The notes beneath the pieces are model-generated. The model had not been told where the DNA came from. It saw only the letters and a program-made list of their open reading frames with translations, and made no database searches. The translations under genes were made by a program, and so were the position numbers. A stretch of 32,878 nt of DNA from Thermoplasmatota archaeon (GTDB taxonomy: Archaea > Thermoplasmatota > Thermoplasmata > Halarchaeoplasmatales > Halarchaeoplasmataceae), in assembly GCA_018334835.1 (NCBI GenBank), contig JAGXLF010000001.1, positions 1 through 32,878 of the forward strand, given 5' to 3'. Shown piece by piece: positions 1-7,721 of the stretch. Position 1 is the first letter of the stretch. The number at the start of each line of letters is the position of its first letter.

Positions 1-826
1 CATCGGAAAAGAAGAATAGATAGACCGCTAAACTTATGAAAAAAAGGGACGGGACGAATTTCAAAGCCCTTTTGTACAGTTTTTTCCCGACCTTCTCTAG
101 ATGGCTATAGCCTCTCACCTTTCCCTTCTTTTCTTCCTCTTTTTTTAGTCGCTCGAGTTCGTTTAGGACCCCGTCCATTTTGCTCTCTGGTATCACACTT
201 AGAATTTTTTTATTTTTTGATGATTGATATATTCTTTTAGCCATATACTCCAATCTTTCCTTTTTTACCTCGTCTGCTACCTCGGGCGCGAACCGTCCTA
301 GAGCCGCTATAACCCCTTCCACTAGGTCATCCTGGGATTCCATCCCTTCCACAGAGTCAGATTTTATCTCTTCAGAAAACGAGAGCATCGCGGATTTGAA
401 GTACCAGGCCATCTTCAATTTCTCTAGGGGGGACATGTTTCCATATGCTCTTTTAAAAGTTAGAGTCACGTCTCTATCGATGAATTCTATGTCGATTTCG
501 AGGAAATCGGCCAGATCAACTAAGTTGGCCACATGGGTTTCTGGTTCGACCTGCTTGAATTTTCTGAGGTTTTCTCTTACAGCGTCGATAAAAGTCTGGT
601 AAATCAGACCCCCTGTATTTCCTTTTTGGTACGATGGGAGAAGGGGCTTATCAAGCCATTTTTCCTTTTTCTCCATTGTTTCGAAACGTTTCTCACAAAG
701 GGCGAGTCCAACAATATCAGGTTTATACTTGTCTATAAGAGCAATTAGTTCTACATCTAAACTATCATCAGAGAGATAGTCGACTCCAACTAATGTTATA
801 TTATCGTTGAAGTTTTTTACGTTCAT
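1..826 (-). CDS. TraB/PrgY-family protein with degenerate motifs (C-terminus beyond window)
   Basis: I translated this frame myself: it is open for 275 codons from an ATG at 826-824 to the window edge, with an in-frame stop shortly upstream of that ATG. The N-terminus has the family shape: a beta strand (ITLVGVDYLS, residues about 10-19), then KPDIVGLALCEKRFE (about 35-49). Later come IDRDVTLTFKRAYG (about 117-130) and ERLEYMAKRI, which match archaeal TraB homologues. A hydrophobic segment (FVPSLFFISLAVYLFFF) begins near residue 257, fitting the membrane-bound C-terminal half of archaeal members. The family's GxxH motifs are not intact: GTAH is replaced by GVDY, and the second site (near residues 212-220) has no His. 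The function of archaeal members is unknown; TraB/PrgY proteins relate to Tiki-type metalloproteases. The gene is divergent from the antiporter and probably leaderless. Confidence 0.8.
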   Translation of the reverse strand, partial: MNVKNFNDNITLVGVDYLSDDSLDVELIALIDKYKPDIVGLALCEKRFETMEKKEKWLDKPLLPSYQKGNTGGLIYQTFIDAVRENLRKFKQVEPETHVANLVDLADFLEIDIEFIDRDVTLTFKRAYGNMSPLEKLKMAWYFKSAMLSFSEEIKSDSVEGMESQDDLVEGVIAALGRFAPEVADEVKKERLEYMAKRIYQSSKNKKILSVIPESKMDGVLNELERLKKEEEKKGKVRGYSHLEKVGKKLYKRALKFVPSLFFISLAVYLFFFSD

Positions 827-900
827 GAGGATATTCTAATTCCAATGTATGAATATTATACTAAAAGTTTTTTATGTAAGTACTAAATGAAGCCACCGAA
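827..900. promoter_or_regulatory. Divergent promoter region between the TraB-like gene and the Na+/Ca2+ exchanger
   Basis: These 74 bases separate two divergent starts. An AT-rich TATA-like stretch (TTTTTTATG, about 868-876) lies about 28 bp before the ATG at 901. On the other strand TAGTATAATA (about 853-862) lies about 30 bp before the ATG at 826. Both distances suit leaderless archaeal transcripts. Neither start has a clear Shine-Dalgarno sequence. The call is from spacing and composition only. Confidence 0.4.
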
Positions 901-1875
901 ATGTTCTTGATCTTAGGATGGACGGCGATACTAGCTATCGGTATAGTACTTTTGGTAAAGGGTGCTGATTTTTTGGTAGACGGAGGTGCCAAGATAGCGG
1001 CATATCTAGGAGTTCCCACGATCATCATAGGATTGACTTTAGTTTCTTTCGGAACTTCACTACCGGAACTCGGGGCCAGTTTGAACGCAGTTCTGAAGAG
1101 CAGGCAGGGGATATCTGTCGGCAACGTAGTAGGATCAAACATCGCTAATATCTTATTGGTGTTGGGCGTGAGTTCGATAATCAGACCGATTTCCGTCGAT
1201 GTAGACGTGATCAAAAGAGAGATTCCCATGATGTTCGGAGCGATGGCTTTATTCGTGCTTTTTGCAGGTCCTATTCTTTCCGATGGTAACAGGATAGAGA
1301 GATGGCAAGGGGGCTTGCTTCTTCTCGCGTTGGTAGCATATCTCGTCTTTTTTGCATCTATCGTCCTTAAGGGACGGGATGACGAGATCATCGATGAAGT
1401 AGAGAAAGAGGAGCGAAAAACTCTCAAAGAGGAATTCCACTGGCCAATGAATATTTTGAAGGTGACAGGTGGAATTTTTGGGATAATCGTAGGATCGGAA
1501 TTAGCTATCCGTTCAGCCATCTTCTATATAGAACGCTTCGATCTGATAGAGGGTGTAGTTGGATTAACGATAATAGCACTAGCCACATCTTTACCGGAAC
1601 TGTCGACCTCTAGTATAGCCGCATTCAAAGAAGAGGCAGATATATCTCTTGGCAACGTGATAGGATCAAACACGTTCAATATATTGATGGTCATCGGAGT
1701 CAGCGCGGTGGTGATACCTTTGACTTTCTCAGAAGAGATATATTCTAGCTTTCTCGTGATGATCATCGTAAGTGTGTTCCTCACGATATCGATTTACTTA
1801 GGAGAAAAACTCTCTAGGGTCGAGGGGATCGTGATGGTGGTAGCGTATTTTGCTTATATCCTCTACCTTTACTGA
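901..1875 (+). CDS. Na+/Ca2+ exchanger, CaCA superfamily (YrbG/NCX_Mj type)
   Basis: A 324-residue integral membrane antiporter that would exchange Ca2+ for Na+ (or another cation) across the cytoplasmic membrane. Both alpha-repeats of the family are present and intact. The first has GTSLPEL at 51-57 and GNVVGSNIANI at 74-84; the second has ATSLPEL at 228-234 and GNVIGSNTFNI at 251-261. The acidic ion-binding residues are E56 and E233. The hydrophilic loop between the halves (about 158-180) is short and acidic, as in prokaryotic exchangers of about 300-325 residues. The start at 901 has no ribosome binding site and is probably leaderless. The stop lies one base from that of the convergent downstream gene. 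Family confidence is high; exact ion preference cannot be read from the sequence. Confidence 0.93.
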   Translation: MFLILGWTAILAIGIVLLVKGADFLVDGGAKIAAYLGVPTIIIGLTLVSFGTSLPELGASLNAVLKSRQGISVGNVVGSNIANILLVLGVSSIIRPISVDVDVIKREIPMMFGAMALFVLFAGPILSDGNRIERWQGGLLLLALVAYLVFFASIVLKGRDDEIIDEVEKEERKTLKEEFHWPMNILKVTGGIFGIIVGSELAIRSAIFYIERFDLIEGVVGLTIIALATSLPELSTSSIAAFKEEADISLGNVIGSNTFNILMVIGVSAVVIPLTFSEEIYSSFLVMIIVSVFLTISIYLGEKLSRVEGIVMVVAYFAYILYLY

Positions 1876-1876
1876 C

Positions 1877-2464
1877 TCAATAGCCGAAATCGAAGATAAA
1901 TCTGTTCTTCACTATAAGAATTAGAGCTAGAAATGAAAGGAACAGACCTATGAAGGTGTAGGGGAGAGATAGACGCTGACTGAATATCAAGAAATCGGAT
2001 TGAGCGTTCAGATAACCCCAGATGAGTGAACTGAATATGGCAAATATAGAACCTGTAAAGGACATTACGAAAGATCTCCTCTTATAACTGTTGAAAATGC
2101 CGAGACCCACAAAAAGACAGAATATAGAGCCCGCTAAACCTATAGATTTGTGGGCAAGAGTGAACGAATCTAGAATCAATAAGGAGAGTACACCGATAGA
2201 AAAAAGGATTACAGCCGAAAGAAGTGAAAGACCAGCGATCTTTAGTTGGAGTGGATCTCCTTCACTCGATATCAATCCGATATGTATCCTGTTATAGGTC
2301 TCCCAATTGTATTTCATTTCTTTTATACGAAAATCATCTACTCTATCTGTGTAACGAAAGTTGCAGTAGGGGCAAATGACATCTACTTTTTCAGCCCCTT
2401 CTTCTTCAGCATCGACGTAAAAACCCCTTCTACAGCGAGGACAGTGGGTCCACAGTTTTCTCAT
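1877..2464 (-). CDS. Zinc-ribbon membrane protein, four predicted TM segments
   Basis: A 195-residue protein of unknown function. The N-terminus holds a four-cysteine zinc ribbon: CPRC at 8-11 and CPYC at 32-35. A basic linker is followed by four hydrophobic stretches suitable as membrane helices, roughly 77-100, 105-123, 132-152 and 166-187. The likely topology puts the zinc ribbon in the cytoplasm. Such zinc-ribbon/TM proteins are common in archaea, but I do not recognise a specific family. The ATG at 2464 has no Shine-Dalgarno, and a TATA-like TTATA lies about 25-30 bp upstream. It is convergent with the exchanger with a single-base gap, which suggests compact packing rather than a functional link. 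Confidence 0.7.
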   Translation of the reverse strand: MRKLWTHCPRCRRGFYVDAEEEGAEKVDVICPYCNFRYTDRVDDFRIKEMKYNWETYNRIHIGLISSEGDPLQLKIAGLSLLSAVILFSIGVLSLLILDSFTLAHKSIGLAGSIFCLFVGLGIFNSYKRRSFVMSFTGSIFAIFSSLIWGYLNAQSDFLIFSQRLSLPYTFIGLFLSFLALILIVKNRFIFDFGY

Positions 2465-2813
2465 CGTATTTTAATAGAGGGTATAAGGATAAGAGTTTTT
2501 TGATTTATCCTCCCTATCCGAGAATAAGTTTTTGACAGCAGGAGCGGCAAGAGGGGTTGATGAAGTTTAGTCTATTCTAGTACCTTTCTGCAGTGCCCCC
2601 TTATACATAGTGTGTCAAGTTTTTAGTAATATAGCCGATCTGTCCATGAGATTCGTCGTCCTTAAATAATATATGATATATTTCAAAAACCTCTATAACG
2701 TGGAAAACCACTAAATTTTTGACATCCTCCTCTGTCTAGCCCAAAAATATAATAACATAGGTTTCATACAATTTTATAGATGTAGTAAAAAACTCCTCCG
2801 TAAAAGAGGTGAG
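2465..2813. other. 349-bp intergenic region with divergent promoters
   Basis: I find no gene here. The left end holds the promoter of the zinc-ribbon gene. The right half is very AT-rich, with TATA-like tracts (AATAATATATGATATAT about 2665-2681; AAAAATATAATAACATA about 2743-2759) that could serve the DUF835 gene. A ribosome binding site (GAGGTGA) directly precedes the ATG at 2814. The region is long for this compact genome, and a short untranslated RNA cannot be excluded, but I see no recognisable RNA structure. Confidence 0.4.
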
Positions 2814-3818
2814 ATGATTAGAGCCGATGGTAAGGATACCAGAGGAGGCGAAGGAGATAAAAGAACTACTTCTGAGATTGAAGTCTCTTCTCTCAATAAA
2901 TCGGTTCGAGATGTCATAGAAGACTTGGAAAGTGACCATGAAGTTTATGGAGATGAGACAGTTAAAAGGGCTACTCTAAAGTGTTTAAAACATCTTCAAG
3001 ATAAAAAAGAATTGTCTCACAAAGAATTGAAGATGAGTATATATCTCGATTTTTTAGATAACCCAACATTAGATTTAGAAAAAGGAATGGGAGTAGATTT
3101 TAAGGGACCTCAAAAAGAAGATCTTTGGGAGATGGGCAAGACAGGTCTAGATTATCTCGAAGAGAAAACTAGCCTTGTTGAAAGTTCCATAGACGAAAAG
3201 GGTAGAAGATATAGATGGAAAACTGACGGAGCTGAGACGATGTCCTTAGAAGAGAGAGATTTAGAGGACAAACCGCTTGAAGATTTGGATAAACAAATCT
3301 TGATCGAGAGTGGAAAACAATTCCTAAACACAATCTATGGCGAAAAAGAGAAAGAAGAAAAGCCCGTATTGGAAAAAGGAGAAAGTTACCTTACTAAAGA
3401 TAAAAAACCAAAAAAAAGCTTAGAGTTTTCTCTGAAAAAGATGGAAAAAGAAGGAAAAGGGTATGTCTTGAGCAGTATAAATCCAGATAAGATCAATAGA
3501 AAATACGAGGTCAATGAAGATTCGATTTCATTCAATTGGCTCACAGGTCTTGAGGGAAAAAATAGATTTAAACCATCTAACCTTCACCTGATCGCACACA
3601 GTATGATCAATTTTCTAGAAGATAAAAACGGACCAATTTTTATTGGAGGGGTAGAGATCATTTTAAAACACAATTCCTTCGATAGATTTTTGGGTTTTTT
3701 AAACCACCTTGTAGATGTTGTTTCTGAAGAAAATGGAATCTTGGTTCTCAGTCTAGATCCTAGAATACTTTCTGATCAGCAGCTAGCTAAGATAGAGAGA
3801 AAATTTGAATATCTTTAA
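2814..3818 (+). CDS. Winged-helix plus DUF835 domain protein, putative regulator
   Basis: A 334-residue soluble, highly charged protein. Residues about 48-137 look like a winged helix-turn-helix: KRATLKCLKHLQ, SHKELKMSIYLDFL, a linking helix, then a hairpin ending in YRWK. Residues about 140-205 are a K/E-rich linker. Residues about 212-334 match DUF835: an opening GKGYVL strand, SFNWLTG, a central helix, then GGVEIILKHNSFDRFLGFL and LVLSLDPRILSDQQLAKIER. DUF835 is found mainly in archaea, often joined to sensory domains, and its role is unknown. The combination suggests a DNA-binding regulator with a C-terminal interaction or sensing domain; that is inference. The start overlaps a GAGGTGA ribosome binding site. 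The gene stands alone after a long intergenic region. Confidence 0.75.
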   Translation: MIRADGKDTRGGEGDKRTTSEIEVSSLNKSVRDVIEDLESDHEVYGDETVKRATLKCLKHLQDKKELSHKELKMSIYLDFLDNPTLDLEKGMGVDFKGPQKEDLWEMGKTGLDYLEEKTSLVESSIDEKGRRYRWKTDGAETMSLEERDLEDKPLEDLDKQILIESGKQFLNTIYGEKEKEEKPVLEKGESYLTKDKKPKKSLEFSLKKMEKEGKGYVLSSINPDKINRKYEVNEDSISFNWLTGLEGKNRFKPSNLHLIAHSMINFLEDKNGPIFIGGVEIILKHNSFDRFLGFLNHLVDVVSEENGILVLSLDPRILSDQQLAKIERKFEYL

Positions 3819-3907
3819 ATTTCTTAAATGAGTTGGAAAATAAAGATAAAAGATTTACTAGGGGTGAGGAAAATAACGAATCCTACTACTACTCAACATT
3901 TTGATAG

Positions 3908-4004
3908 TGCTCCCGGGGGGATTCGAACCCCCGTAATCGGCTATCCCTGGCCTTGCATCGGCCTCGAAAGGCCGAGATGATTGGCCGGACTACACCACAG
4001 GAGC
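3908..4004 (-). tRNA. tRNA-Glu (anticodon UUC), intron-containing
   Basis: The acceptor stem pairs GCTCCTG with CGGGAGC (one G-T pair) and the discriminator is A at 3908. The D-arm has the typical archaeal tRNA-Glu sequence GTGTAGTCCGGCCAATCAT. The anticodon stem TCGGC/GCCGA forms only after removing a 22-nt intron. The anticodon loop is then CTTTCGA with anticodon TTC. The T-arm is GGGGG-TTCGAAT-CCCCC. The mature length is 75 nt, and CCA is not encoded. The gene lies alone between the DUF835 gene and the aminotransferase, both on the other strand. Confidence 0.96.
3943..3964 (-). other. 22-nt tRNA intron with canonical bulge-helix-bulge motif
   Basis: The intron sits between positions 37 and 38 of tRNA-Glu, the canonical archaeal site. 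The precursor folds as anticodon stem, 3-nt bulge, a 4-bp central helix (CTTT of the loop with AGGG near the intron 3' end, including G-U pairs), a second 3-nt bulge, and an intron helix GGCC/GGCC with a 7-nt loop. This is a textbook substrate for the tRNA splicing endonuclease. Confidence 0.92.
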
Positions 4005-4063
4005 AAAATGTGAACGCAGTGAGCATTTTGTGACTCAGTGGAATGATGTTCCACATCAGGAGC
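4004..4063. repeat. Two adjacent hairpins and a partial copy of the tRNA 5' end
   Basis: Immediately upstream of tRNA-Glu, a stem of CAAAATG (4004-4010) with CATTTTG (4024-4030) closes a 13-nt loop. A second stem, GTGGAA (4038-4043) with TTCCAC (4049-4054), closes a 5-nt loop. On the tRNA strand, 4063-4051 reads GCTCCTGATGTGG, a near copy of the tRNA start GCTCCTGTGG. The arrangement is seen directly; its meaning is unknown. Confidence 0.55.
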
Positions 4064-4206
4064 GTATTGATAAGTCACAACGGGGTTGATTTAGATAACA
4101 ACCCCAATAAATAGTTTACTCCCACCCCATTCTCGTCCAATATCGTATTTCCATTTTCATCCGAAAGATTTATAGTTTTACTAATGATGATTCGAGCGGT
4201 GGTTAT

Positions 4207-5304
4207 TTGAGAGAAGATCCGTTCGTATATGCTCATGAGAAAGAGAAAGAAATAGTTTGGATGAGTCAAAACACCAATCAATTGGAGACCACACCGAAGA
4301 TAAATGAGAACATAATCGAAGCTGTTGAAGAAAATAAGTATAATCTTTATCCTCATAAGCAGGGAATTTTGGGCCTAAAAGAGGTTCTGCTCAAGGACTT
4401 GGGTCTCACTGAGGGTTTTGACGCCTTGATCACGAACGGAGCGATCGAAGCTACCTACGGGTTGACTAGAGCTATGCTTGAAAGCGGTGATAATGTAATA
4501 GCTTCAGATCCGAGTTTCATGCCTATACATCATCAGGTTGAACTATGTAGTGCGGAGATGAGGGAGATAGATGTTTACGAACCTCCCTATAAGATGACCG
4601 TGGAAGAGATTAAAGAACAGGTCGATGAAAATACAGAGATGATACTTCTGATCGATCCACTCAACCCTCTTGGCTCCACCTATGATAGAGAGGAGGTGAA
4701 AGCTATATGCGACATCGTTGAAGATGAAGATCTTTGGATAATTGACGATATCACATATCGTGACTTCGCTTTCGATCACACTCTAACCACAGAATTCGTT
4801 CCAGAGCGTACCTTTTTGGTTTACAGCTTTTCGAAGAACTGTGGGTTTGCCGGTATGAGACTAGGAGGTCTCATCATGCCGAACGAATTGTCGGACCGTC
4901 TTCACAAATACCGCACTAACGTTTTATCCGCTAACGTACTCGCCCAAGTCGGTGCAAAGACAGCGTTGGAAACTAAAGATCAATGGTTGGATGATATGGT
5001 GGAACAGGCGAGGAAAAATCAGCGCTTGATAAAAGAGTGCGTTGAAGAGATAGATGATGTATTTTTACCTATCTATCCTTCCAACACTAACATGTTTGCT
5101 ATCGACATCGGAGGAACTGGTATAAGTCCTGAGAACCTTCAGGAAAAACTTCTCTATGAACATGACGTCTTCGTGAGATCGGGAACCTACGTTTCGAAAA
5201 GCTCAGGAGAGGATTTCATAAGGGTCTCCTTCACAGTTCCCGAAGAGGGAGTGAGAAGATTTATTGATATTTTACCGGATGTTATAGAAGAGTTGAGATC
5301 ATGA
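4207..5304 (+). CDS. PLP-dependent aminotransferase, class I/II (fold type I)
   Basis: A 365-residue soluble enzyme transferring amino groups between an amino acid and a 2-oxo acid via pyridoxal phosphate. Visible family features include NPLG (153-156, the NP-G motif), DITY at 181-184 (D181 for the cofactor pyridine nitrogen, Y184), SFSK at 207-210 with K210 as the Schiff-base lysine, and R218 in GMRLGG for cofactor phosphate. The N-terminal segment with TTPKI and YNLYPHKQGILGLKE is typical of AspC-like enzymes. The start is a TTG preceded by GGTGG; a later in-frame ATG (4261) would remove the N-terminal arm. Its stop overlaps the fibrillarin start by four bases (ATGA), so the two are co-transcribed. 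The substrate cannot be assigned. Confidence 0.9.
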   Translation: MREDPFVYAHEKEKEIVWMSQNTNQLETTPKINENIIEAVEENKYNLYPHKQGILGLKEVLLKDLGLTEGFDALITNGAIEATYGLTRAMLESGDNVIASDPSFMPIHHQVELCSAEMREIDVYEPPYKMTVEEIKEQVDENTEMILLIDPLNPLGSTYDREEVKAICDIVEDEDLWIIDDITYRDFAFDHTLTTEFVPERTFLVYSFSKNCGFAGMRLGGLIMPNELSDRLHKYRTNVLSANVLAQVGAKTALETKDQWLDDMVEQARKNQRLIKECVEEIDDVFLPIYPSNTNMFAIDIGGTGISPENLQEKLLYEHDVFVRSGTYVSKSSGEDFIRVSFTVPEEGVRRFIDILPDVIEELRS

Positions 5305-5948
5305 AACCCGTAGATGTAGGCATATATGAAAAGGATGGGAAATACTATACTTTGAATCTCATACCAGGGCAGGATGTGTATGGAGAAGAACTAGTAGAGG
5401 AGGAAGGTTTTGAATATAGAGAATGGGACCCTAATAGAAGTAAATTATGTGCTTTCCTCGAAAAAGAGGGATCGATACCGATTCAACCTGATATGGATAT
5501 CCTCTACTTGGGTGCAGGAGATGGAACGACTGCTAGCCATATGTCTGATATAGTGACTGAGGGCAAAATATTTGCACTAGAGGTCGCACGAGAACCGTTC
5601 AGGAATCTACTTTCCCTTTCAAAGGATAGAAGAAATATTTTTTCAATCATGGCCGATGCTAGGAATCCAGAAAGATACGAGGAAATCGTAGGAAAAGTAG
5701 ACTTTATTTATCAGGATATTTCTCAGAAAGACCAGACTGAGATATTTTTGAAAAACCTCAGGTTTCTTAAAGAAGATTCAATCGCTATCATCGTAGTGAA
5801 GGCTAAGAGTATGGACGTTTCTAGATCTCCAGAGCAAATATATGAAGAAGTAGAAGATAAGTTAGGAAAAGAAGGGTATGATATTCTCCTTAAAACCGAT
5901 ATCTCGCACCGACAGAAAGATCATGCGATGATCGTTATAGAAAAATAA
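5301..5948 (+). CDS. flpA: Fibrillarin-like rRNA/tRNA 2'-O-methyltransferase
   Basis: A 215-residue protein, close to the usual archaeal fibrillarin length. It is the catalytic subunit of the C/D-box guide RNP, which places 2'-O-methyl groups on rRNA and tRNA using S-adenosylmethionine, together with Nop5 and L7Ae. The N-terminus (GKYYTLNLIPGQDVYGE) and EYREWDPNRSKLCAFL are characteristic. The SAM-binding loop is YLGAGDGTTASH (about 69-80), followed by IFALEVAREPFRNL and the DFIYQDISQKDQ segment. The C-terminal HRQKDHAMIVIEK completes the fold. Fibrillarin is usually next to nop5 in archaea; nop5 is not in this window. Translation is probably coupled to the overlapping aminotransferase gene. 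Confidence 0.96.
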   Translation: MKPVDVGIYEKDGKYYTLNLIPGQDVYGEELVEEEGFEYREWDPNRSKLCAFLEKEGSIPIQPDMDILYLGAGDGTTASHMSDIVTEGKIFALEVAREPFRNLLSLSKDRRNIFSIMADARNPERYEEIVGKVDFIYQDISQKDQTEIFLKNLRFLKEDSIAIIVVKAKSMDVSRSPEQIYEEVEDKLGKEGYDILLKTDISHRQKDHAMIVIEK

Positions 5949-6006
5949 TATCTCAATCACCTATCATTCCAAAAACATTTTACCCTCCTGATTATATTCA
6001 CTCTCG

Positions 6007-6735
6007 ATGATCGGCATATTAAAAGAGGAGGAGGAACTATACGAGAACATCTGGGGTAAACTATTCCTGTTCTTTGTCCCCTTTATTATAGGATTTTCAT
6101 ATGTAGGTTTACTTTACTTGATATTTGGTAATACTAACACGTTTTGGATTGTAGGTTCTGCGATGTTTGCGTATCTTTTTCCTCCTTTTGGAAAGGAGAC
6201 GGTGATCCCTACTACTATATTCACCCTCCTCGGATTGCAATCCTTACAATTATCGCCTATTTTATCTATCTCTGTAGTTGCTGGATCCGTCGCCTATGTA
6301 GATGTAGTCACTTCATACTTTCTCTTATATAATTTTTACATAGCTAAAAAAATCCCTCTGTTAGGAAAATGGATAGATAAGTCCCAAAAAATAGGGGCTA
6401 GAAAGATGAGAAAAAACGAGTGGATAAAGAGATTAGCTTTTTATGGAGTAGCGGCCTTCGTCGTAGTTCCATTTCAGGGAAGCGGCGGTGTCGGCGCTTC
6501 TATCCTCGGGAGGGTCATTGGTATGAATAAATATTATGCATGGATATCGATAATTACAGGAGCTTTCATCGGTAGTTTCTTGATAGGGATCGTAGCATAC
6601 TACACAGGAGGAGCAATCATCAGGGTATTTGGGGCCAATATCCTCATATGGGTTGTTGGAGTATTTCTAGTCATCGTAGCTTTTATATTCTTATACAACT
6701 TTCTAAAACCCCGGTTCTTCGCTGAGTCGGAATAA
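6007..6735 (+). CDS. Small multidrug export family (COG2426-like) membrane protein
   Basis: A 242-residue integral membrane protein. It has about six hydrophobic segments: roughly 18-42, 48-62, 66-110 (probably two), 143-155, 175-200 and 207-232. A short glycine-rich re-entrant-like motif, VVVPFQGSGGVGASILGR (about 152-169), corresponds to the P-x-G-T/S-G-x-x-G signature of the family named small multidrug export protein (PF06695). The name is historical and the transported substrate is unknown. It is probably leaderless, with no ribosome binding site and AT-rich DNA just upstream. It sits 15 bases before the epimerase gene, so the two likely share a transcript. Family assignment is by motif and topology from memory. 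Confidence 0.65.
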   Translation: MIGILKEEEELYENIWGKLFLFFVPFIIGFSYVGLLYLIFGNTNTFWIVGSAMFAYLFPPFGKETVIPTTIFTLLGLQSLQLSPILSISVVAGSVAYVDVVTSYFLLYNFYIAKKIPLLGKWIDKSQKIGARKMRKNEWIKRLAFYGVAAFVVVPFQGSGGVGASILGRVIGMNKYYAWISIITGAFIGSFLIGIVAYYTGGAIIRVFGANILIWVVGVFLVIVAFIFLYNFLKPRFFAESE

Positions 6736-6750
6736 AGATGAGATGGTAAA

Positions 6751-7716
6751 ATGAAATTGAAAAACAGAAAGATACTCGTGACAGGCGCAGCAGGATTCAT
6801 AGGAAGTCATCTAGTAGATGCCTTAGTCGAAGAGAATAAAGTGATCGGATACGATAATCTCTCTTCCGGAAAAAAGGAACTTGTGGAGCATCTCGAAGAT
6901 GAAGACAATTTTGAACTAGTGGTTGAAGATGTTTTGAATAAAGAAAAATTAGATGAAGAGATGGAAAGATGCGACATGGTTTTTCATCTCGCTGCTGATC
7001 CGGACGTGAAAGTCGGAGCGGAGGATACCTTTGTACATCTTGAACAAAACATCATCGCTACTTACAACATTTTGGACGCGATGAGAGAGAACGATATCCA
7101 AGAGATTGTTTTTACTTCATCTTCTACAGTTTACGGTGAAACTGAAGTGATACCCACACCTGAAGATTTAGGGCCTTTGAAACCGATCTCTCTTTATGGC
7201 TCTTCTAAACTCAGCTGTGAAGCTTTGATCTCTTCCTTCTGTCACACCTTCGACATGCGATCCGCCTCATTTAGATTTGCCAATGTTGTAGGTCCTAGAA
7301 GTACTCATGGCGTCACTTATGATTTCGTAGAAAAATTGAAGGACGATCCTACCGAACTCGAGATCCTAGGAGCTCCTCCGGGTACGACAAAATCTTACTT
7401 TTACATAACCGACTGTATCGACGGGATGTTATTTGGAACAAGAAACGCAGAAAATATAGTAGAATACTTCAACCTCGGTTCAGAAGACTATATTAACGTA
7501 AAACAGATTGCTGATATCGTCTGCGAGGAGATGGGTCTAAAAGATGTAGAGTATGATTGGACAGCCGGCTCTGAGGGTGATAAAGCCGGATGGAAGGGAG
7601 ATGTAAAGACTATGCTGCTTTCGTTGGAAAAGATTAAAAATTTAGGATGGTCTCCCAAACACGATAGTGCCGAATCTATTGCAAAGACAGTAAGGGCATT
7701 ACTAGAACCTAAATAA
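6751..7716 (+). CDS. NAD-dependent sugar-nucleotide epimerase/dehydratase (extended SDR, GalE-like)
   Basis: A 321-residue soluble enzyme acting on nucleotide-linked sugars, for example UDP-glucose/UDP-galactose interconversion for glycans. The NAD-binding GAAGFIG loop is at 12-18 and an acidic Asp ends strand 2 (YDNLSSG). The active site has the SSSTVYG strand (123-129) and the catalytic Y149-x-x-x-K153 (YGSSK). FRFANVVGPRSTHGV is the typical substrate-domain segment. All catalytic residues are present and length is normal. GATGG just ahead of the ATG is a weak ribosome binding site; the 15-base gap suggests an operon with the upstream membrane protein. The exact sugar cannot be determined. 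Confidence 0.9.
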   Translation: MKLKNRKILVTGAAGFIGSHLVDALVEENKVIGYDNLSSGKKELVEHLEDEDNFELVVEDVLNKEKLDEEMERCDMVFHLAADPDVKVGAEDTFVHLEQNIIATYNILDAMRENDIQEIVFTSSSTVYGETEVIPTPEDLGPLKPISLYGSSKLSCEALISSFCHTFDMRSASFRFANVVGPRSTHGVTYDFVEKLKDDPTELEILGAPPGTTKSYFYITDCIDGMLFGTRNAENIVEYFNLGSEDYINVKQIADIVCEEMGLKDVEYDWTAGSEGDKAGWKGDVKTMLLSLEKIKNLGWSPKHDSAESIAKTVRALLEPK

Positions 7717-7721
7717 GAGGC

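Noticed and set aside
396-748. Two plus-strand reading frames
   Set aside because: They lie antisense within the edge-truncated TraB-family gene, whose translation matches a known family.
2550-2600. C/D-box guide RNA (TTGATGA near 2557 with flanking GGGG/CCCC)
   Set aside because: No D box (CTGA) at a suitable distance and no second C'/D' pair.
3908-4004. tRNA with a long variable arm (Ser or Leu type)
   Set aside because: The extra bases fold as a BHB intron after position 37, and splicing restores a perfect tRNA-Glu anticodon stem.
4075-4356. Minus-strand 93-codon frame
   Set aside because: It runs antisense through the aminotransferase start and the tRNA upstream region; no family resemblance and no start signals.
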